Source: JALZEG01 sp046263255 (GTDB lineage: Bacteria > Actinomycetota > CADDZG01 > WHSQ01). Taken from it: a stretch of DNA of 64,000 bases. The translations under genes were made by a program, and so were the position numbers. Below are positions 54,902 to 63,658 of the stretch, piece by piece. The notes under the pieces were generated by a model that saw nothing but the letters and a program-made list of their open reading frames with translations, did no database searches and was not told the DNA's origin. Positions within the stretch are counted from its first letter, which is position 1; each line of letters begins with the position of its first letter. The stretch covers positions 5,569 to 69,568 of the forward strand of contig JBHELD010000010.1 in the NCBI GenBank assembly GCA_046263255.1, written 5' to 3'.

Positions 54902-57112
54902 ATGGCATCCGCAGGAGACGCCCGTCCGAGACCCGGCGAGCCCCCTTACCTCGCCGGGCTGAACCCCGTCCAGCGCGAGGCCGTGACGCACCCGGGAGGG
55001 CCCGTCTTGGTGGTGGCGGGAGCCGGCTCCGGCAAGACCCGGGTGCTCACGCACCGGATCGCGCACCTGATCGCCGAGGGGGCGTCCCCCTGGTCGATCA
55101 TCGCGATCACGTTCACGAACAAGGCCGCGGGCGAGATGAAGGAGCGCGTCGCCGCGCTCGTCGGTCCCGTCGCCGAGAAGATGTGGGTATCGACGTTCCA
55201 CTCGGCGTGCGTGAGGATCCTGCGCAGGGAGGCGCCGCGCCTGGGTCTCAGGTCCTCGTTCTCGATCTACGACGCGGCCGACAGCGCGCGCCTGTTGAAG
55301 CTGTGCTACAAGGAGCTGAACGTCGACGAGAAGCGAATGCCGCCGCGCGCCGTAGCGGCCGCGATCTCCGACGCGAAGAACAAGCTGGTCGACGCGGGCT
55401 TCTACGCCGACTTCGCCTCGAACCCCTGGGAACGGACGGTCGCGAGGCTCTACGTCGAGTATCAGCGGCGGCTCAACGAATCCTCCGCGATGGACTTCGA
55501 CGACCTGATCTTCAGGTGCGTCGAGGTCTTCGACAGGTTCGAGGAGGCGCTGGGGCAGTACCAGACGCGCTTCGAGCACGTGCTCGTCGACGAGTTCCAG
55601 GACACGAACCACGCACAGGCGCGCCTGGCTACGCTGCTCGCGGGAAAGCACCGCGACATCTTCGTCGTCGGCGACGCGGACCAGGGCATCTACGCCTTCC
55701 GCGGCGCGACGATCAAGAACCTCCTCGACTTCGAGCGCGACTGGCCCGACGCGCACGTGATCACGCTCGAGCAGAACTACCGCTCCACCGAGACGATCCT
55801 CAACGCGGCCAATGCCGTGATCGAGAACAACGCGATGCGCAAGCCGAAGTCGCTGTGGACCGAGGCGACGGGCGGAGACCTGATCACCCGCTACCACGCG
55901 CAGAACGAGCACGACGAGGGGCTCTGGGTGGCGAGGGAGGTGGCCCGGCTGAAGGACCTCGGCTACGCGCTCGCCGACGTCGCGGTGTTCTACCGGACGA
56001 ACGCCCAGTCCCGCGTCCTCGAGGAGATGTTCTCGAAGGAGGAGATCGCGTATCGGGTCGTGGGCGGCGTCCGGTTCTACGAGCGCAAGGAGGTGAAGGA
56101 CCTCCTCGCGTGGCTGCGCGGCTCGATGAACCCGTCGGACGCCGTGAGCGTCGTGCGAGCCGCACAGGCGCCGCGGCGCGGGATCGGCGACACGACGCTG
56201 GCGCGCCTGACCGCGTTCGCGCGGTCGGAGGAGACGGCGCTCGGCGACGCCTTCGGGCGCGCCGAGGAGGTGCCGGGGCTTAACAAGCGGGCGCTCGGCG
56301 GCGTCCTCGAGGCGGCTCGCTTGTTCGAGCGGATCCGCACGACGGCCGAGAGCGGGGTGCCGGTCGCAGAGGTAGTAGAGACGGCCTGGGAGATCACCGG
56401 ATACATGGACGAGCTGAAGTCGGAGCGCACGTTCGAGTCGCTGTCGCGCCAGGAGAACCTGCGGGAGCTCGCCGGCGTCGCGAAGGAGTTCGACGAGGGG
56501 CCGAACGCGGCGGAGGGTCTGACGGGCTTCCTCGAGCAGCTCGCGTTGATAACGGACACCGACGCGGTGGAGGGCGAGGAGACCGGGGTCACGTTGATGA
56601 CCCTGCACAACGCGAAAGGGCTTGAGTTCCCGGTGGTGTTCATGATCGGGATGGAAGACGGCGTCTTCCCGCACCTCCGCTCGCTCGGCGACCCCGAACA
56701 GCTCGAGGAGGAGCGCAGGCTCTGCTACGTCGGGATCACGCGGGCGCGCGAGCGCCTCTACCTGCTCAACGCGTGGTCCCGCAGCCTCTGGGGGAGCCTC
56801 AACTACAACCCCGCGTCTCGGTTCCTCGCGGAGATCCCGGGCGAGCTCGTCAACCAGGCGAACCAGCGCAGGCCCTCCGCGACGTCGGGGGCCGCGGTCT
56901 CACCCGGGCGCGCTGCCGCTTCCGGACGGCAGCTCGCCGATCCCGCCGCGTTCACCGTGGGGCAGGAGGTCGAGCACGCGAAATGGGGCCGCGGCACGAT
57001 CGTCGAGATCGCGCGGTCCGGCGTCGGCGTCGAAGCGACGGTGAACTTCCCCGCGGCGGGCGGCTTCAAGCGCCTCGACCTTTCGCTCGCGCCGCTGAAG
57101 CCCGCGTCCTGA
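54902..57112 (+). CDS. pcrA: ATP-dependent DNA helicase UvrD/PcrA
   Basis: This SF1A 3'-5' helicase works in repair and replication-fork clearance. The 736-residue protein has all motifs: GAGSGKTR, ITFTNKAAGEMKER, DEFQDTN, VGDADQGIYAFRGA, NYRSTETIL, TLMTLHNAKGLEFPVVF, and YVGITRARERLYL. The C-terminal ~50 residues (VEHAKWGRGTIVEI) form the Tudor-like domain that binds RNA polymerase in PcrA. ATG at 54902 is 8 bases after the flippase stop. Confidence 0.97.
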   Translation: MASAGDARPRPGEPPYLAGLNPVQREAVTHPGGPVLVVAGAGSGKTRVLTHRIAHLIAEGASPWSIIAITFTNKAAGEMKERVAALVGPVAEKMWVSTFHSACVRILRREAPRLGLRSSFSIYDAADSARLLKLCYKELNVDEKRMPPRAVAAAISDAKNKLVDAGFYADFASNPWERTVARLYVEYQRRLNESSAMDFDDLIFRCVEVFDRFEEALGQYQTRFEHVLVDEFQDTNHAQARLATLLAGKHRDIFVVGDADQGIYAFRGATIKNLLDFERDWPDAHVITLEQNYRSTETILNAANAVIENNAMRKPKSLWTEATGGDLITRYHAQNEHDEGLWVAREVARLKDLGYALADVAVFYRTNAQSRVLEEMFSKEEIAYRVVGGVRFYERKEVKDLLAWLRGSMNPSDAVSVVRAAQAPRRGIGDTTLARLTAFARSEETALGDAFGRAEEVPGLNKRALGGVLEAARLFERIRTTAESGVPVAEVVETAWEITGYMDELKSERTFESLSRQENLRELAGVAKEFDEGPNAAEGLTGFLEQLALITDTDAVEGEETGVTLMTLHNAKGLEFPVVFMIGMEDGVFPHLRSLGDPEQLEEERRLCYVGITRARERLYLLNAWSRSLWGSLNYNPASRFLAEIPGELVNQANQRRPSATSGAAVSPGRAAASGRQLADPAAFTVGQEVEHAKWGRGTIVEIARSGVGVEATVNFPAAGGFKRLDLSLAPLKPAS

Positions 57113-57116
57113 GGCG

Positions 57117-57506
57117 TCAGGGATCGACGGTGATCGTGCCCGACGTGCCGCGCTGGCACTGGTGGATGTGCCCGGGAGGAGTGTGGTTCCGCCGGACGAC
57201 CACCGCGTGGTAGGCGCCGTTGGCGTTCCCCTGCTCGATGCTCCAGCGGCCCTTGGCGTTGGAGCGCGTACGCCCCACGACCTCGTTGCCGGACGACGTG
57301 TGCTTCACGAGCTTGACCTTCCGCTGCTCCTCGCACGAGCGGCGGGGGGAGTCGACCCGACCCCGGAACCGGCCGTCGTCCTCGTCGTACCTGAGGGTCG
57401 TGGCGCTGGGCGCCGAGTACGCGTGGGCGAAGGCGGCCGCGGCCCCCGCGGCCCCCACGCTCGCAGCGAGCCACACGATCGGCAGCGTCCGGGAGCTCCT
57501 GCGCAT
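57117..57506 (-). CDS. small secreted protein of unknown function
   Basis: From the ATG at 57506 the protein is 129 residues with a signal peptide (RRSSR, hydrophobic 7-27). The mature part has two cysteines (about residues 58 and 117), likely a disulfide, and a beta pattern (RKVKLVKHTS, GRWSIEQGNANGAYHAVVVR) reminiscent of secreted transthyretin-like or Ig-like domains. No named family recognised. It converges on pcrA with a 4-base gap. Confidence 0.65.
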   Translation of the reverse strand: MRRSSRTLPIVWLAASVGAAGAAAAFAHAYSAPSATTLRYDEDDGRFRGRVDSPRRSCEEQRKVKLVKHTSSGNEVVGRTRSNAKGRWSIEQGNANGAYHAVVVRRNHTPPGHIHQCQRGTSGTITVDP

Positions 57507-57716
57507 GACTAGGTGATACCCGGACCGGTGGCCGTCGAAGCGTCTCACGGTCGAGCTCGGCGAGGTCCCTGCGGCCGGCGACGCACAGCTCGCATCCGCC
57601 GACCGGACGATCCCGTTGCTCGCCCCGACGTCCTGGCCGGCCGGGCCCCCGAAACCTGTCGTACCCGGCTGTGATCCTCATGCCGAGCATCGGTTCACCC
57701 AGGTTGGACGGCCTCT

Positions 57717-57745
57717 TTGCCGGACAAGCCGGTTGTGGCTAGGTT
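57717..57745 (+). promoter_or_regulatory. promoter of the PEP-synthase-like gene
   Basis: TTGCCG (57717-57722), 17 bases, TAGGTT (57740-57745). Same layout as the other promoters in the window. Confidence 0.65.
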
Positions 57746-57772
57746 CGGCGACGACAATAGGAGCAACGCACC

Positions 57773-58939
57773 ATGTGGCTCGACGAGCGAGGGACGGTGG
57801 GAGCGACCACGGCGAAGGGCCACTTCAAGGACGAGATCCTCGATCGCCTTGCCCGGCGTCACAACGTCGCGCAGTTCGTCAGCTTCGCTCCCGGAGAGCA
57901 GCCGGAGCTGCGCTACTGCCACATCCAGGGGGAGCCGAAGCCGTCCGATCCCGCCGCCGCGGTCAAGCTGCTGTTGGAGCGATCCCCGGAGCGTTCGGCG
58001 AACATCCGGAGCTTCGACCCGTTCGAGCCCAAGAGCCGCGACTTCGTCTACGGCCTGACCGAGCCCGACCAGGTGATCGAGCGGCTCTCGGAGCTGGCGC
58101 GCCGCGGTCTCTACACGATCGTCAACGAGACCGTCGACGTCCACGACGGCGGCGTCTCCGGGGTGGTGCTCGGCGGCATGTGCGAGTTCTCTCCCGACGA
58201 CACGCCGCGGGCGGTCGAGAAGGAGGGGACGGTCGCTCTTCCGGCCGCCGACGCCGACCGCATGCTCGGGATCGTCTACGGGTTCGACGCCGGGTTATCG
58301 CGGTTCCCGCACGGGACGAGGGTCGAGTTCAGCGTTCACCCGCTGAGGCGAGGGCTCCGGCGCCGGCATCTGATCGTGTGGGAGACGGAGGACGTGGGCG
58401 ACGCCGTCCTCGACCTTCAGGCGGAGTGGCCCAACAACTTCAGCCGACTGATCGGGGACAAGGCTTTCGGCCTCCTGATGGCGCACCTGATCGGGCTGCC
58501 GGTCCCCCGCACGACCGTCCTTACGCGGCGTCTCGCGCCGTTCTCGTTCGGGGTTACGACGGGAACGGCCGAGACGTGGATCCGAACGGCTCCGCGCGAG
58601 CCGGTACCGGGTTACTTCACGACCACGAAGGGGTGGATCGATCCGGTCGCGCTGTGGCAGGCCGAGGATCCGAACGGCACCAGGATCTCGTCGGTCCTCG
58701 TCCAGGAAGGCGTCGACTCGGCGTTCTCCGGGGCGTTGCTGGCGGATGAACGCGGGGAGCTGACCATCGAGGGCGTCCGCGGCGAGGGTGACGACTTCAT
58801 GGTCGGGCTCGACACGCCCGTCGAGCTCCCGCGAGACGTCGTTGCCGGCGTGACGAAGCTGTTCGAGACCGCGGCGGCCACTCTGGGACCCGTCCGGATG
58901 GAGTGGGCCTTCGACCGCTCGACGTTCTGGGTGCTGTAG
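57773..58939 (+). CDS. PEP-synthase-like ATP-grasp protein, ends at an in-frame amber
   Basis: The 388-residue protein resembles the N-terminal ATP-grasp domain of PEP synthase and pyruvate phosphate dikinase in its second half: FSRLIGDKAFGLLMAHLIGLPVPRTTVL, then VLVQEGVDSAFSG and EWAFDRSTFWVL. In the family the last strand continues with a conserved Gln (WVLQ). Here that codon is TAG (58937-58939), and the same frame continues with ATGCAC into a swivelling-domain-like ORF. One mutation (CAG to TAG) would explain the split. The first ~190 residues match nothing I know. Behind a good promoter and TAGGAGC. Confidence 0.7.
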   Translation: MWLDERGTVGATTAKGHFKDEILDRLARRHNVAQFVSFAPGEQPELRYCHIQGEPKPSDPAAAVKLLLERSPERSANIRSFDPFEPKSRDFVYGLTEPDQVIERLSELARRGLYTIVNETVDVHDGGVSGVVLGGMCEFSPDDTPRAVEKEGTVALPAADADRMLGIVYGFDAGLSRFPHGTRVEFSVHPLRRGLRRRHLIVWETEDVGDAVLDLQAEWPNNFSRLIGDKAFGLLMAHLIGLPVPRTTVLTRRLAPFSFGVTTGTAETWIRTAPREPVPGYFTTTKGWIDPVALWQAEDPNGTRISSVLVQEGVDSAFSGALLADERGELTIEGVRGEGDDFMVGLDTPVELPRDVVAGVTKLFETAAATLGPVRMEWAFDRSTFWVL

Positions 58940-59170
58940 ATGCACCGCGGGTCCACCGGCAGCAGCGGCCGGACGATATTCCCCGGCGACGCACCACGGT
59001 TCCACGAGTTCGACGTCCGCGAGGGGATCGCGGCGCTGCGCGACCTGGCAGGACGCGTGGAGGGCACCGGCGAAGGCATCGTCCTGGTCGGTGGCGTAGG
59101 CGTCACCAGCCACTTCGGCGACATCCTGCGCCGAGCCCGGATCCCTTCGCGGATCGAGCTGGCGCGCTAG
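58940..59170 (+). CDS. PEP-utilising mobile-domain-like fragment
   Basis: This 76-codon frame is in phase with the preceding gene and begins with ATG directly after its amber stop. It ends in VGVTSHFGDILRRARIPSRIEL, which resembles the phospho-His loop (TSH, then R-x2-x-IP) of PEP-utilising mobile domains, but it is truncated after that loop. There is no ribosome-binding site of its own in the preceding codons. It is either the C-terminal part of one broken or read-through gene, or a coupled second gene. Its stop shares CTAG (59167-59170) with the convergent dNTPase gene. Confidence 0.6.
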   Translation: MHRGSTGSSGRTIFPGDAPRFHEFDVREGIAALRDLAGRVEGTGEGIVLVGGVGVTSHFGDILRRARIPSRIELAR

Positions 59171-60318
59171 CCGACCGTTAGGTCGCGCCCGGCCACCTCT
59201 TCGTAGAGGCGGCCTGCCGAGACGTCGTCGAGCGAGATCAGGTAGTGCGCGACCGCGATCGCGTGGTCCTCCGCGGCGAACCTCTCCGGCACGTAATCGG
59301 GATGGTCCGTGAGGAACTCGAACAAGAGGTAGAGGACGTCCTCGCCCCACTTGTCTGCGCGGGCGACGTTGTCGCTCCGATAGTAGTTCGTGGTGAGGAA
59401 ATCCAGCAGCCGCCGGGTCAGCGTCTCAGTAGCCTCGTCCGACGCAACCACCCGCTGGGGTGACGACCGGATCGTCTCCGGCGTCGCTTCGCCGAGCTCG
59501 CTCAGCCGGCGCGTCGTCTCTTGGGCCGTGGCGCGGATCACAGCCCCGACCAGGCGTGAGACGACCGACTTCCTTATGAGAGCGTCCCGCTCTCCCGGCG
59601 GCCACACATCGAGCCCCTCTACTTCCCACACCTCGAAGCTCCGCTCGACCAGCTTCCTCAGAGAGTCGTCGAGCGCGGCGACCGCGTCGAGAGCGAAAAA
59701 CGCCCCGGCCAGCGCGTCGTCGAGGTCGTGTGAAAGGTACGCGATCACATCGGCCGCGTCGACGATCTGACACTCGATTCCGCCGTTGGCCGTCTGCGCG
59801 AACTCCCCGAAGGAAACCGGTTCGTCGAAGGGCGTGGAATGGCGGGCAATCCCTTCTCGCGTTGCCCACGCGAGATTTAGCCCCCGATGTCGTATATGCG
59901 ACCGCTCGACGAAGTCGACGACTGCCAGCGAATGCACGTTGGCGTTCCATTCCGGATGCCCGGCAGCGGCGAGAAGCCGCCTCAGCGCGCGCTCACCGGC
60001 GTGGCCGAAGGGTGGATGCCCAAGGTCGTGTGCGAGCGCGATCGCTTCCGCGAGAATGTCGTCCGCCCCGACCGACCGAGCGAGGCTCCGCGCTATCTGG
60101 CCGACCTCGATGACGTGATTGAGCCGCGTGCGGAACGGCTTGTCGCCGGGGTGGACGATCGGCTGGACCTGTGTCTTGTACTGCAGGGCGCGAAACGTCT
60201 CACAGTGGACGATCCTGTCCCTGTCGACCTCGTAGCTCGTGCGTCCCCCTCCATGCTCGTGTGGATGCAGCCGCACGCTCCAGGGTGCGTCGTCGGGGGT
60301 TGCACGAGCAGCCGTCAT
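59167..60318 (-). CDS. dgt: HD-domain dNTP triphosphohydrolase
   Basis: Dgt/SAMHD1-like enzymes hydrolyse dNTPs to nucleosides and triphosphate. The 383-residue protein has DRDRIVHCETFRALQYKTQV, His68 in RTRLNHVIEVGQIAR, His97-Asp98 in ALAHDLGHPPFGHAGE, and a later Asp in DAADVIAYLSHDLDD, completing the HD metal site. The start is the ATG at 60318 in a 4-base ATGA overlap with the upstream membrane protein, so the two are made together. Some dGTPases deplete dNTPs as anti-phage defence. Confidence 0.9.
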   Translation of the reverse strand: MTAARATPDDAPWSVRLHPHEHGGGRTSYEVDRDRIVHCETFRALQYKTQVQPIVHPGDKPFRTRLNHVIEVGQIARSLARSVGADDILAEAIALAHDLGHPPFGHAGERALRRLLAAAGHPEWNANVHSLAVVDFVERSHIRHRGLNLAWATREGIARHSTPFDEPVSFGEFAQTANGGIECQIVDAADVIAYLSHDLDDALAGAFFALDAVAALDDSLRKLVERSFEVWEVEGLDVWPPGERDALIRKSVVSRLVGAVIRATAQETTRRLSELGEATPETIRSSPQRVVASDEATETLTRRLLDFLTTNYYRSDNVARADKWGEDVLYLLFEFLTDHPDYVPERFAAEDHAIAVAHYLISLDDVSAGRLYEEVAGRDLTVG

Positions 60319-61247
60319 AGCCGCGTCAATACCACGACCAGCAGCACGACGGGGCCCGCAATAGTGCCCGCCGGGATCAACCACGTCGCGTACTTGCGGC
60401 TGATCAATGACAGCCTGGAGGTGAGGATCACTCCCAGGGCGTACCCGACGGCCCACCACTCGAAATCATGAGCACCGGCGAACACGAGGAGGATTCCCGC
60501 GGAGACGCAGCTGATCGCGAGAAGCCGGTAGCGCTTCGGGACCTTCTCCTCCTGCGCAAACCCAAACAATCGCATCTGGCAGTAGTCGAGGATCGGCAGG
60601 ACCGCGAAGACGAACAGCATCCCCGCTCCGATCCACCACCGTATCTCTTGAGACAGCTCGCGCAGTGAGAAGACGCCGAGAAGCACCAAGGAGACGCCGG
60701 CGACGTTGATGAACGCGGCTGCTTCCCTCGATCGCGCCATCTTGTACTCGACGCGCTTTGCGATGAACCGCGCCTCTTTGTGAAAGTCCCTTGCCAGACG
60801 CTCCTCGAGGTGTGCCGGGGCCTCGTCGATGTACTTTCCCCATTCGGGATCTTGGGCGATCTGCCTGTAGAAGAGGAGAGACGACCAAAACTTCGAATCC
60901 TCGGATTCGCCCAAATGCGTGCTCGGGCCGATTGCAGCGAGACTAGCCGCGACGGCGAAGACGACGGATACGACGAAGACGGCGAAGAAGAAGGTCTGCG
61001 CCGACAGGGCCTGCGAGCCGAGCAGGACGGGGTCGTCGCCGCCGATCGTGTTGTAGAGCGCGACTCCGGCTGCCGTTAGGAACGCGATCGCGGTGAGGCT
61101 GCGCGCGAGCTTGTCGTCTTGATGCTTGATCGCCAACAAGGCCTCGCCGTAGCTGTGCTCGAAGACGTCCGCACGCGTCTTCCACGCGTCTTGGTCGGTG
61201 GGCGGAGGAGAGCCCCCCGAGGGGGACTGAGAGGAAGCGGCGGTCAC
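60315..61247 (-). CDS. seven-helix membrane protein with Pycsar-effector-like N-terminal half
   Basis: The 310-residue protein has predicted helices at about 50-68, 84-107, 174-194, 203-223, 240-258, 262-280 and 289-308. The first half has the layout of Pycsar transmembrane effectors: HQDDKLARSLTAIAF leading into helix 1, helix 2 ending in a Pro, a cytoplasmic SLLFYRQIAQDPEWGKYI and amphipathic RFIAKRVEYKMARSREAAAFIN before helix 3. Four extra helices follow. It is the upstream partner of dgt (ATGA overlap). No cyclase or second-messenger enzyme is in the window, so the effector idea is inference from architecture. Confidence 0.7.
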   Translation of the reverse strand: MTAASSQSPSGGSPPPTDQDAWKTRADVFEHSYGEALLAIKHQDDKLARSLTAIAFLTAAGVALYNTIGGDDPVLLGSQALSAQTFFFAVFVVSVVFAVAASLAAIGPSTHLGESEDSKFWSSLLFYRQIAQDPEWGKYIDEAPAHLEERLARDFHKEARFIAKRVEYKMARSREAAAFINVAGVSLVLLGVFSLRELSQEIRWWIGAGMLFVFAVLPILDYCQMRLFGFAQEEKVPKRYRLLAISCVSAGILLVFAGAHDFEWWAVGYALGVILTSRLSLISRKYATWLIPAGTIAGPVVLLVVVLTRL

Positions 61248-61302
61248 CGGGCGATTGTGCCGACGGGGTAAATCTCAGTCAACTTGGTCGTGCCAGGCGC
61301 CG

Positions 61303-62136
61303 CTACCGCTCCACGACGGTCACCGACTCGATGTAGACCGTCTTCACCGGCCGCGACGCGAGGGCCGGGTCCTCCGCCCGCGGCCCCAACGTCGGCACTC
61401 CCGCTATCGCCTCCAGCGTGTCGTGGGAGCTCCTCTCCGCGCGGCCGAACATCGAGTAGGCGGGCGGAAGGCCGGCGGGCTGGTCCTTCGGCTCGTGCAC
61501 GACGAAGAAGAACTGGCTCCCGTTCGTGTTCGGGCCGGAGTTCGCCATCGACATCGTCCCGTAGACGTAGTGCTTGGGCCTCGCCCAGAGCTCGTCGTCG
61601 AATGCGTAACCGGGCCCGCCACCCCCCGTACCCGTCGGGTCGCCTCCCTGGATCACGAACGTCGGCTCCACGCGGTGGAACGTGACTCCGTCGTAGAACC
61701 CCGCCGTCGCGAGGAAGACGAAGTTGTTCACGGTCACGGGAGCCCGGTCTTCGAGGAGGTCGACCTCGATCTTCCCGCACGACGTCTCGATCATCGCGTG
61801 GTAGTCGACGCCTTCCTCGAGGACCTGCTCGGCGGCCCCGTACTGCGCGTCGGTCGGGGGCGGTGGCGCCTTCGCGCCGCAGGCGACGCCTTCGACGGGA
61901 GGGCTGGGCTCCTGGCTCGGCGACGCCTCGGGCGTCGGTGGCTCGTCGGTCGCGGCAGACGGCCTCTCGTCGTCGGCGCCGCCTCCGGTCGCGAACACCG
62001 CCGCTCCCCCGATCAGGGCGATGACGAGCGCGACGGCACCGGCACGCGCGAGACGGCGGCGGCGCAGCAGAGCCTCGCGCTGGGCGAGCACGGCGTCGCG
62101 GTGCTGCTTCTTGCGCGCTCTCTTGTCAGCGGCCAA
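61303..62136 (-). CDS. membrane-anchored cyclophilin-type peptidyl-prolyl isomerase
   Basis: The 277-residue protein has a basic cytoplasmic start, one membrane helix (about 30-50), a Pro/Ser-rich linker and a cyclophilin domain (about 110-275): VNNFVFLATAGFYDGVTFHRVEPTFVIQGGDP with the catalytic Arg, and GPNTNGSQFFFVV. It should fold proteins at the outer face of the membrane. TTG start at 62136 behind GGAGGAATCCGC. It overlaps accDA by 11 bases. Confidence 0.92.
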   Translation of the reverse strand: MAADKRARKKQHRDAVLAQREALLRRRRLARAGAVALVIALIGGAAVFATGGGADDERPSAATDEPPTPEASPSQEPSPPVEGVACGAKAPPPPTDAQYGAAEQVLEEGVDYHAMIETSCGKIEVDLLEDRAPVTVNNFVFLATAGFYDGVTFHRVEPTFVIQGGDPTGTGGGGPGYAFDDELWARPKHYVYGTMSMANSGPNTNGSQFFFVVHEPKDQPAGLPPAYSMFGRAERSSHDTLEAIAGVPTLGPRAEDPALASRPVKTVYIESVTVVER

Positions 62137-63565
62137 GCGGATTCCTCCAACGCTCGCGGCGGCCGTCGGCGGACGGCCCCTTGCTCAGTCGGGCGAGATG
62201 ATAGGCGACCGCCGCGGCCAGCGACCCGCTCTCGGGACGGCCCGGCAAGACGCCGTCGCAGATGCCGAGCGTGGCCAGGCGACCCGTGCCGACGCCCAGG
62301 AGCGTCGCAGCATCCGCCGCGCGTCCGGGGTCGCGCCACAGGATCGCGGCGGCGAGCTCGGGAGCGATGACCTCGAAGACGGCGCCCTCGTAGGCGAGAA
62401 GGACGTCGCCCGCGGCGAACGCGAGCGCGCCGCCGCTGCCGCCCTCGCCGGTCAGGACGGAGACGACCGGCACGGGCGCCGCAAGCATCGCCTCGTACAG
62501 CTCCGCGATCGCCCACGCGACGCCGCCCGCCTCGGCTTCCTCCGACGGGTCTGCGCCGGGGGTGTCGACCAGCGCGACGACGGGGATGCCGAGCCGCCCC
62601 GCGATGCGCACGCAGCGGATCGCCTTGCGGTACGCGCGGGGGCCGGGCCTGAGGCTGCGGTCGAGCGCGAGCACCAGGGCGCGCCGCCCACCGATCGCCG
62701 CCAGCGCGGCGACGCAGGCCGCGTCGTCGCCCCCCGAACGGTCTCCCCTTAGCTCGACGAACGCGCCGGCGATCCCCCGGGCGAGGTCCGGCGCCCGCGG
62801 CCACGCCGCGGCGCGAACGGCCTCGACGGCGCCCCAGGGATCGCGATCGTCCGGTGTCGTCGTCGCTGGGGGGCCGGGCGCGGGCGCGTCGGATGCCGCG
62901 AGGAGTGAGAGGACCGTAGCGACGTACGACCGGACGCTCGCGCGATCCACGACCGCGTCGACCAGCCCGGCGGCGAGCGCGGACTCCGCGGTGTGCGAAC
63001 CGGCCGCCAGCCGGCGCCCGGTGGAGGCCTCGACCACGCGGGGGCCGGCGAAACCCACGGTCGCTCCCGCTTCCGCGACCGTCACGTCCGCGAGAGCGGC
63101 CACGCTCGCGAGGACGCCGCCGGTCGTGGGGTGCCCGAGCACCGCGACGAACGGCCGGTGCGCAGCACCGAGCTCGAGACGCGCCGCCACGACCTTCGGC
63201 ATCTGGACGAGCGACGCCATCCCCTCCTGCATGCGCGCTCCGCCCGTGGACGTCCGCAGCACGAACGGGACCCTGCGGCGGGCGCCGCGCTCCACCGCCC
63301 GCGCGACCAGCTCTCCCGTCGCCGCCCCCATGCTCCCGCCCATGAAGGAGAACTCGAACGACGCAACCTCGACCGGGACGCCTCCGATGCGAGCCGCGCC
63401 CGTCACCACGGCCTCGCCGGCTACGGAGGCCGTGCGCGCCGCTGCGAGGGCGTCGTCGTAACCGGGAAACCCGAGCGGGTCGGCGGCGGGAACGGCATCG
63501 TCCGACGCCTGGAACGACCCCGCGTCGATCAGGGTTTCAATCGCCTCCGGCACCGCCTGCGGCAA
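62126..63565 (-). CDS. accDA: fused acyl-CoA carboxylase carboxyltransferase (AccD-AccA type)
   Basis: The 479-residue protein joins a beta half (about 1-235: VASFEFSFMGGSMGAATGELVARA, STGGARMQEGMASLVQM) and an alpha half (about 250-460: RAYRKAIRCVRIAGRLGIPVVALVDTPGA, GEGGSGGALAFAAGD, FEVIAPELAAAILW), both crotonase folds of carboxyltransferase. The beta half lacks the four-Cys zinc ribbon of typical AccD, and the alpha half has RPGPRAYRK where AccA has a His-Pro. It transfers CO2 from biotin to acetyl- or propionyl-CoA. TTG start behind AGGGGAGA. Divergent from a mutase gene, hinting at methylmalonyl-CoA metabolism. Confidence 0.88.
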   Translation of the reverse strand: MPQAVPEAIETLIDAGSFQASDDAVPAADPLGFPGYDDALAAARTASVAGEAVVTGAARIGGVPVEVASFEFSFMGGSMGAATGELVARAVERGARRRVPFVLRTSTGGARMQEGMASLVQMPKVVAARLELGAAHRPFVAVLGHPTTGGVLASVAALADVTVAEAGATVGFAGPRVVEASTGRRLAAGSHTAESALAAGLVDAVVDRASVRSYVATVLSLLAASDAPAPGPPATTTPDDRDPWGAVEAVRAAAWPRAPDLARGIAGAFVELRGDRSGGDDAACVAALAAIGGRRALVLALDRSLRPGPRAYRKAIRCVRIAGRLGIPVVALVDTPGADPSEEAEAGGVAWAIAELYEAMLAAPVPVVSVLTGEGGSGGALAFAAGDVLLAYEGAVFEVIAPELAAAILWRDPGRAADAATLLGVGTGRLATLGICDGVLPGRPESGSLAAAVAYHLARLSKGPSADGRRERWRNPLGR

Positions 63566-63658
63566 GGGTCTATCTCCCCTTCGACCTGCTAACCTCGCTG
63601 TTCGTTCCGGAGACTCTACGCACCAAGGTCTCACCTCTTCGCAAGGAGCGTTCGGATC

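Noticed and set aside
57773..59170. Genetic code in which TAG is sense
   Set aside because: Many certain genes in the window end in TAG (rplE, rpoA, groES, groEL, tsaD), so TAG is a normal stop here.
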